This document shows, piece after piece, positions 58,138 to 64,000 of a DNA stretch of 64,000 nt. Made by a program: the position numbers and the translations under genes. A model generated the notes under the pieces. It saw only the letters and a list, made by a program, of their open reading frames with translations, ran no database searches and was not told the DNA's origin. Position 1 is the first letter of the stretch. Each line of letters opens with the position of its first letter. The stretch lies in the NCBI GenBank assembly GCA_025594325.1, contig JANHCV010000016.1:186001-250000 (forward strand), in the 5' to 3' direction. Source of the DNA: Blastocladiella emersonii ATCC 22665. Lineage: Eukaryota > Blastocladiomycota > Blastocladiomycetes > Blastocladiales > Blastocladiaceae.

Positions 58138-59622
58138 TCAGCGCCCGCCAAACTCCATGTTCACGAGCCCGACGTCCGCGAGCACCTTGAGCTTGCCCAT
58201 GAACCCGGGGCCCATGGTCCGCAGCAGCCTACACGGTTCGCCCTCATCGTCAGTCAGCCGTCCCATCCCGTCTCACCAACAGTACACGTACACTGGGATC
58301 CGCTCGGGATGATCACGCCCGAGCGCGAGGAACCGCTGCACGTCCGGGTCGGCGAGCACCTCGCGGACGCGCGGGTCGCGCTGGACGCGGTCGACGATGG
58401 CCTGCTCGTGCGCGGGGAGCGGGGCCGCGGGTGCAGGTGGCGCGATGCGGCGCGTCTGGACGGGCGTGATCTCGGGCGTTTTCGACTGCTGCTGCTGCTT
58501 GGCCGCGACCACGTCGTCGTCGTCGTCGCTGAGCTCCTCGATCTTGGGCCGCGCCGGCTGTTGTTGCTGCGGCGGCGGCGACTGCGTAGGTGCGGGCTTC
58601 TTCTTACCGTAGTTGTCGTCGTGCTTCTCGAGCTGCGCGCCCATGAGCCCCGTCGTCTGCTGCATGGCGGCCATAAACTGCTGGCTGCACGGATGGCCCG
58701 CGTACCGGCGCATGGCGGTGCGTGGGTCGGCCTGCATCTCGGCGAGGAACCGGCCGAACTCGGGGTCGTTGAAGGTCGCGCGCAGGTCTGCGTTGCGGTC
58801 GATTTCCGAGAACAGGTCGGGAGTCATGAAGGCTATACGGGCGGCCGTTAGTGGGGTTTAGGTGAAGAGATGAGGAGGGGTGGGAGTACCCTTGGGATCG
58901 ACGCCGCTCACGGCGCGCATCGCCTCCTGCACGTCGTCGAACACGAACCGGTCCGACGTGCCCGCGCCGGCGGCCGAGGCGGGTGCGGCCTTGATGTGCA
59001 GGACCGCGTCCTTCTTGGCCTTGGCTGGCGCAGGGCCCGCGTTGAGGAACCCGCGGCGCAGGCCCGCGACGCCGGGCTCGGCCTTCTTCTGCTGCACCGC
59101 CGGCTTGATCTCCTGCTTCTTCTCCTGCTCGACGGGCGTCGGCGCGGGTTGGTCGAGCACGATCAGCGGACTCTACCCACTCCCACGCGTCGCGCGCGTC
59201 AGCCCCGACCCACCCCATCCCCACATCAGCCAGCATCCGCACCTTGCCCTTCCCAACCTCACTCGTCAACGACGTCGAATCCACCGCCTTCCTGCGCCCC
59301 GCGGACTGCCGCGCCTCGGCCTCGCGCGCTGCGTGCTCGCGCTCCACGGCGCCCGCGAGCTGCTGCGTCACGCTGCGCCGAGCGCGGAGTTCGGCGGACG
59401 CGTCTTCGAGCGGCGGCGGGAGATCGTCATCTTCATCATCGGCGCTGGCGGGTGAGGGTGCGCGCGGGACGGCGGCGGTGGGTTTGGACTTGCCCGCAGC
59501 TGCCGCGGAGGGGCGTGTGCGGGACGGGTTCGCGGCGGCGGCGGCGGCGGCTACACCAAGCGGCTCGGTGAGCAGGTGCGGGTTGAGTGTGATGCATGGT
59601 GTGTGCGTGTACTTGATAGCAT
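58138..59622 (-). CDS. STI1-domain protein, possible chaperone-associated factor (416 aa)
   Basis: Five exons fit in phase: 59622-59613 (10 nt), 59550-59225, 59172-58890, 58832-58292 and 58228-58138. The last three are well supported: VDPKAFMTPDLFSEIDRNAD, then LRATFNDPEFGRFLAEMQAD and VDRVQRDPRVREVLADPDVQ are two STI1/DP-type helical repeats, and the end reads LLRTMGPGFMGKLKVLADVG. The N-terminal half is charged and low-complexity, with a GLRRGFLN motif. STI1 repeats occur in Hsp70/Hsp90 co-chaperones and in proteasome shuttle factors. No TPR or UBL domain is visible, so the exact role is open. The first two exons are less certain; the gene could start further inside. Confidence 0.7.
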
Positions 59623-59952
59623 GGTTCTTTTTCAGTGAGCGAGTGTGGGAAGGGAGAAGCGAGCGCGCCGATCCTCGCTCCTGAACGACGCGTCGTTGAA
59701 CGCGTGAGACGCGCCTCCACGTGGCGCCGCTGATCACCGACCTCCTCCTCTCCTCTCTCCTCTCTCCTCCCCCGAAACCACTAGTGGGAAGGAACGGCAA
59801 CGTGTATGAAACAAGTATCGCCGCCGCCGCCACCCGCGCCCCGGATGGGTAGCGAGCGCGGGCGAGCCGGCGGCAGCGAGTTGGGAAGGGTGGGTGGTGC
59901 AAGGAGTGCGATCAGGGTCAAAATTGTTGTTGGAGCAGGACACGAGCACAAC
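59623..59952. other. Intergenic, promoter of the STI1-domain gene and 3' region of the subtilase gene
   Basis: 330 bp with a C/T-rich run (about 59742-59775) on the plus strand. No gene was seen. Confidence 0.4.
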
Positions 59953-62664
59953 TCAGTAGCCGCCGGCGCGGGGCGGGAACCCGCCGCCGCGCTCCGGGAA
60001 CCCACCGGCACGGTCGGACCGGTCGGGCCCGAACGCGGGCGGGCCGCGCGGCTGGTACGACGACGACGGGGGCGCCGGGCCGCCGCCGCCGCCGTACTGC
60101 TGCTGTGACGGGTGGTGCTGCGGCGCGTATCCGCGGGGACCTCCGGGACCGCCGGGCGACGGCGGCGACTGGCGGCCGCCACCGTACGGTGGGCCGCCGT
60201 TGCCGTAGGGCGAACCGGCGCCGCCGTACCCGCCGTTGTTGCCGTACCCGCCGGGTGGGCCCGCCGGCGGACCACCGCCGTACTGGTGCTGCGGGTGTTG
60301 CTGCTGCGGGTACGCCGGGCGCGCCGTGTACATGGGCGACGCCGGCATCGGCGGGGGCGGGCCCTGGTGGTCGTTGCGGAACCCGATCTGGGCGCCGTTC
60401 ATGGACCGCTGCGGCGGGAAGTAGAGCGAGTCGGGGGACCGGGGTGCCGCGGGGGCGGGCGACGACGCCAAGTTGCCGTTGGCGAGCGGGACGAGGACGG
60501 GCCGGTTGTTGGGGGTTTCAACCATGCGGTGCGGGCCGAGGCCGAGGGCAGCCGCCGAACGCGTCGCCGTGGCGGGCGTGGACCGGAACCCGTGCTCCTT
60601 GTCGAGCTCGGCCTTCTCGAGCGGGCCGAGGCCCGGCGGGAGCCCGCCAATGACCTTGGGGCCCGCGGACCGGCGGCCGTGGCGGCGGATGCAGCAGAAC
60701 CCGACGCAGGTGAGGACGATGGCGCCGATGACACCGAACGCGATTGAGTACAGGCCGAACTGGCCCTGGGTGGTCTGCTGCGACTTGAGCGCCTTGTCGG
60801 CGAGGTCGCGGGTCGCCGGCGAGATGGGCGTGTGGGCGAACGGCTTGGCCTTGGACTCGGGGTCCGACGGCACCTCGCGGACCTGCGGCGTCGAGTAGGC
60901 GAGCAGCAGGTCCTTGGCCTGGGCGGGCGTCAGCTGCTTCCCGTCGTACTTGTCGAAGAGCTGCGCGATCATGCCGGAGATGAAGGGCGCGGCCTGCGAG
61001 GTGCCCTGCTTGACGGCGTACCCGCCCGACGTGATGTTCGAGTGGCCCCAGATGTTGGATCCGGGCGCGTAGGTCGTGATGCACCCGTAGTTGGAGAAGG
61101 TGGCGCGCGGGAAGAACTTGGGGATGGCCGGGTCGGCGATCTCGGACACGGCGCCGACGACGATGATGTCCTTGACCTCCTCGGCCATGGGTGTGCACTC
61201 GCCCGACTCGTCGTTGCCCGCGGCCAGCACGATCGGGATCTGCATCTTCTGCGTGTACTGGTTGAGCATGTTGATGAGCGCCTCGGACCGCGGGAACTTG
61301 CCCGTGTCCTTGTCCTTGCCCGGGCCCAGCGACATGTTGATGACGGCTGGCTTCTTGATGGTCTTGGACAGGTCGTCGAGCGCGTTGATGATGTCCTGGT
61401 TGTTGGCCTTCTCCGAGCACCCGATGACGCGGATCATGTGCACCTTGGCCTCCTTGGCCACGCCCACCGACTTGGACGCGACAATCGACGACACGTGGCT
61501 GCCGTGCCCGCTGCAGTCGGCGAACCCCTTGGTGTCGAGGTTGGGCGCCTGCCAGATGAGGTCGGCGCGGCCCTCGAAGTCGGGGTGGCGGAACTCGATG
61601 CCGCTACGGTTACGGTCGGGGTGGGAAAGGTGAGTGATCGGCGGCCGTGGGAGACGAGCGGTGTGGTGGCGCAGCAGGGGGCGACCTGCTCGATCGGGAA
61701 AGCGAAGCGCGAAGCGCGAAGCGTACCTGTCGATCACGTAGACGTGGGCCGTCTTGCCCGTGTACTCGAACGTGTAGTTCTTGTCCTTGAGGCCGTCGAT
61801 CACGTCGAGCCCCCACAGGTTGAGGTTGTCGTTGGTCGGGAGGCGGGCCATGGTCGGCTTGCCGGGCACGCCGCCCGCGTCGGCCATGGGCGACGACGAG
61901 CCGGCATTGGAAGACGAGGAGGAGGAGCCCGAGTTGGCCACGGCCACGGCGCCAGCGCCAGCAGCAGCGCCGCCCACGACGGCGGCTCCAACGGCCGCGC
62001 CGGTCGGGTTGCGCGAGGCCGATGAGCCAGCGCCGGCTGCGGGCGCGGGCGTCGCGGTCGCCGCGGGAGCAGCGCGCGGCGCCGCCGAGGAAGTCGCGCG
62101 AGCAGCGGCGGCCGACGAGGACGACGCGACGGCGGCGGGCGGCGGGCGCGAGACCTGGCGCACGTCGATCTGCATGTCCTCCTCAATGTACTTGACGCAC
62201 GGCAGGTGGTAGAGCTCGCAGACGGGCAGGTCCTGCGGGAAGTTGACGGCGTAGGCGTTGATGAGGTTGAACTTGCGCAGCACCTTGCCGTCGAGGGTGG
62301 CGAGCAGCGCGGGCAGCTGCGCCTCGACGTCGGGGAACGCGCACTTGTCGCCCTCGGCAAAGGCGATCAGGTGGTTGCGGCGCTGCGTGCGCACGCTGGC
62401 CGGCGCCGCGAACACGTTGAAGGACGGCGGGCACGCCCGCGGGTCCGTCGAGTCGCGCGCCAGCAGCGCGCGCTTCGCCAGCGCAGGACCCGTCACGTCC
62501 GGGTGGTCGTGCGTCGCCTTGGCCAGCAGCGCGTAGAAGGCGTCGAGGTCGCGCGCGGCGTCCGCTGGCGCGGGCGCCGTCGCGAGCAGGACCACGGCAA
62601 CGGCGGCGGCAGCCACGAGGGCGACGAGCGGCGATGAGGATGCGCGTGTAGAGTGTTGCTTCAT
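59953..62664 (-). CDS. Membrane-anchored subtilisin-like serine protease (862 aa)
   Basis: Exon 1 is 62664-61727, the intron is 61726-61604 (123 nt, GTACGC donor, CGTAG acceptor) and exon 2 is 61603-59953. The intron is stop-free and a multiple of three, but splicing restores HVYVIDSGIEFRHPDFEGR, the catalytic Asp block. His is in DCSGHGSHVSSI, the oxyanion Asn in VLAAGNDE, and Ser in VKQGTSQAAPFISG. The N-terminus is a signal sequence (LVALVAAAAVAVVLLATAPA) followed by an I9-type propeptide. After the catalytic domain comes a membrane span (FGVIGAIVLTCVGFCCI) and a long Gly/Pro/Tyr/Gln-rich cytosolic-type tail. A secreted or vacuolar protease held in the membrane is likely. Confidence 0.92.
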   Translation of the reverse strand: MKQHSTRASSSPLVALVAAAAVAVVLLATAPAPADAARDLDAFYALLAKATHDHPDVTGPALAKRALLARDSTDPRACPPSFNVFAAPASVRTQRRNHLIAFAEGDKCAFPDVEAQLPALLATLDGKVLRKFNLINAYAVNFPQDLPVCELYHLPCVKYIEEDMQIDVRQVSRPPPAAVASSSSAAAARATSSAAPRAAPAATATPAPAAGAGSSASRNPTGAAVGAAVVGGAAAGAGAVAVANSGSSSSSSNAGSSSPMADAGGVPGKPTMARLPTNDNLNLWGLDVIDGLKDKNYTFEYTGKTAHVYVIDRYASRFALRFPDRAGRPLLRHHTARLPRPPITHLSHPDRNRSGIEFRHPDFEGRADLIWQAPNLDTKGFADCSGHGSHVSSIVASKSVGVAKEAKVHMIRVIGCSEKANNQDIINALDDLSKTIKKPAVINMSLGPGKDKDTGKFPRSEALINMLNQYTQKMQIPIVLAAGNDESGECTPMAEEVKDIIVVGAVSEIADPAIPKFFPRATFSNYGCITTYAPGSNIWGHSNITSGGYAVKQGTSQAAPFISGMIAQLFDKYDGKQLTPAQAKDLLLAYSTPQVREVPSDPESKAKPFAHTPISPATRDLADKALKSQQTTQGQFGLYSIAFGVIGAIVLTCVGFCCIRRHGRRSAGPKVIGGLPPGLGPLEKAELDKEHGFRSTPATATRSAAALGLGPHRMVETPNNRPVLVPLANGNLASSPAPAAPRSPDSLYFPPQRSMNGAQIGFRNDHQGPPPPMPASPMYTARPAYPQQQHPQHQYGGGPPAGPPGGYGNNGGYGGAGSPYGNGGPPYGGGRQSPPSPGGPGGPRGYAPQHHPSQQQYGGGGGPAPPSSSYQPRGPPAFGPDRSDRAGGFPERGGGFPPRAGGY

Positions 62665-64000
62665 GGTAGAGCGTGGTTTCAGATGATTCGGTGGGAAGAT
62701 GGCGCGAGAGTGCGTGGGAAGAAGGTGGGCGGGCGATGGCGATGGCGAGGGGCGGGCGCGGGCCGCAGACGTCTATGGAGGTGTATCGGTATAGGTCTGG
62801 CGAACGGGATCTCTATGAGACACGGGCGGGTGTCTCGGAGCGCGGTCGGGGAGGTGTCGTCGTCGGGGCAGGGTGGTGGTGGTGGTGGTTCGAGGGCAGA
62901 GACACGAGGGGGACGATTTCAACAGCGCGCGCACGGCCAGCGTCCGGGCGTTGTCTCGGGAGAGCGAGGAGGGGTCTCAGCGACGACAGCTGGTGCGTGT
63001 GCGGACGGTTGGTCGCTCGCCGTCGCCTGCAGTGATGGTGGTGGGTTGCGAGTGCACCGAGTGCGCGATTCGGGGGGCGACGACGTCGACGGCGACAGCG
63101 CAGGTCCGGGAGGGCGAGTGCCGGCAGGAGCCGATGCACGAGGTCTCTATAGCGTAGCGCCGGCGTGGACGACTGAAGCGGGCTCAAGAGGCGCAGAAGC
63201 GGCGCTGAGGGAGGCGTCGAAGCCAAGTCGCCGTGGCCGCAGCCCCGACGCTCTGAAACGCAGTCGGCGCGCCAGGGACCGGACCCGCCGACTCGACTCT
63301 TTCCGCCTTCGCTCGCGCTTTGATTTCGTCCCAACGCCCGGCCGTACGACGCCATCGTTTCACGATGACCTTGGATCAGAGGACGTCGCCATCCAGATTG
63401 CTCTCGGCCGTGAGCGGGGACCACACCGTCCCCAGAGCCGCTGCAGGCGTGCCGGCGACGTGGAGCCTCGAGCGAAACCCTCGCTGCTGGCGCTCATCGA
63501 TGGCGCTGCGAGCGAGCACAGCAGCAGGGAGGGCCGACGCGAAGGCGGCGACGACCTGCATCACACACGTGAGGGGGGAAATAGCGGGCGACCAATCAAA
63601 CCGCGGCGATCCCTCAGCCACATGGCCCAAATCTCTGGTCCTTGAGCGGCGCCGCAGCTCGCCGACTTCTCGGCCTGCCCGCTTTCGTCCTCCTCGCCCA
63701 CTCTCGCACTCGTCTTCCCGCACCGACGCACACGACGAGACTTGCCGCACCGTGCTGCTGCTGCCTGGCCGACTCTCCGCGACCCTCCGACGCCCGGCCG
63801 CCGCTCCCTCCTGCCGCAACCTCCTCGTCCTCGGCTCGTGCGAGCAACAACCCCGCGAGACTTCCGACCATTGCCCTGCCCTGCAACCGCCCGTGTCCGT
63901 CGTTGACGACGTTGACGCTGCCGCCGCTGCCTCCCCGCCCGCCCGCTCTGCTGCTGGCCGGCGCCTCGCTCCTCCTCTCCTCAACCCCGCGAGCCCTCGA
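62665..64000. other. Right-end region, no gene supported
   Basis: 1.3 kb upstream of the subtilase gene. A GGTGGTGGT run lies at about 62870-62890. Long open frames on both strands overlap and are composition-driven. From about 63,650 the plus strand turns C/T-rich without a usable ATG, as in a 5' leader of a rightward gene starting outside the window. Confidence 0.4.

Noticed and set aside
62653-63984. Large open frames on both strands at the right end
   Set aside because: Fully overlapping, low-complexity Arg/Gly/Ser-rich and without splice or domain support; the C/T-rich plus strand looks like a leader of a gene outside the window.
1-64000. tRNA, rRNA, snoRNA or CRISPR features
   Set aside because: No cloverleaf, rRNA core or regularly spaced repeat array was recognised by eye; a covariance-model search could still find small RNAs.

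Overview
The window is nuclear DNA of a high-GC basidiomycete yeast. Genes are dense and mostly 1-5 exons, with short introns (about 52-123 nt, mostly 54-80). Their protein content is clearly fungal: DRS1, BMT5, EXO5, DID2, a tricalbin, an RNF216-like RBR ligase and a GPATCH1-like splicing factor. Donor sites are strongly biased to GTACG[C/T]. A member of the Tremellomycetes/Trichosporonales is my best inference; nothing here proves the species.

Region A (1-10.4 kb) holds ordinary genes: a partial hypothetical gene, two hypothetical proteins, a stand-alone glycosyltransferase resembling the N-terminal half of plant L-arabinokinase, a small basic protein and a leucine-rich-repeat protein.

Region B (10.39-23.40 kb) is the unusual part. 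A gene of an unrecognised family (reading leftward) has been split by a 12.3 kb composite insertion. The insertion holds three 174-bp LTRs in the same orientation (10491, 17539, 22660). A Ty3/gypsy chromovirus lies between the second and third, and a 6.9 kb chromosomal segment lies between the first and second. The 5-bp target duplications are crossed: AAGGG-LTR-ACGAC ... ACGAC-LTR-element-LTR-AAGGG. The 6.9 kb segment begins with the 3' end of a reticulon gene and ends with the body of that same gene, so it is circularly permuted. The simplest reading is that a DNA circle carrying a gene with an LTR inserted in its last exon recombined into the LTR of a resident element. The reticulon is also fused to an Hsp110-like chaperone. 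The chromovirus appears self-primed, has a GGGAAAC -1 frameshift site, and carries a 4-bp duplication that breaks the start of gag.

Region C (23.4-31.7 kb) is a graveyard of mobile and lineage-specific sequence. It contains a candidate 4.0 kb DNA transposon with 13-bp inverted ends, clustered TGRCGYCA motifs at both ends and a broken KDZ-type transposon protein. It also contains two more relatives of the split gene family, both degraded or partial, and the intact BMT5 gene.

Region D (32-64 kb) is gene-dense and well conserved: a BRCT-BRCT-SWIM-DNA ligase protein, DRS1, EXO5, DID2, an LRR protein, a tricalbin with six C2-like domains, a mitochondrial TPR protein, a GPATCH1-like protein, a hypothetical gene with a TATA box, the RBR ligase, a Gln-rich hypothetical gene, an STI1-domain protein and a membrane-anchored subtilase. 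Neighbours are often divergent or convergent with gaps of 40-250 bp. No rRNA, tRNA or CRISPR was recognised.
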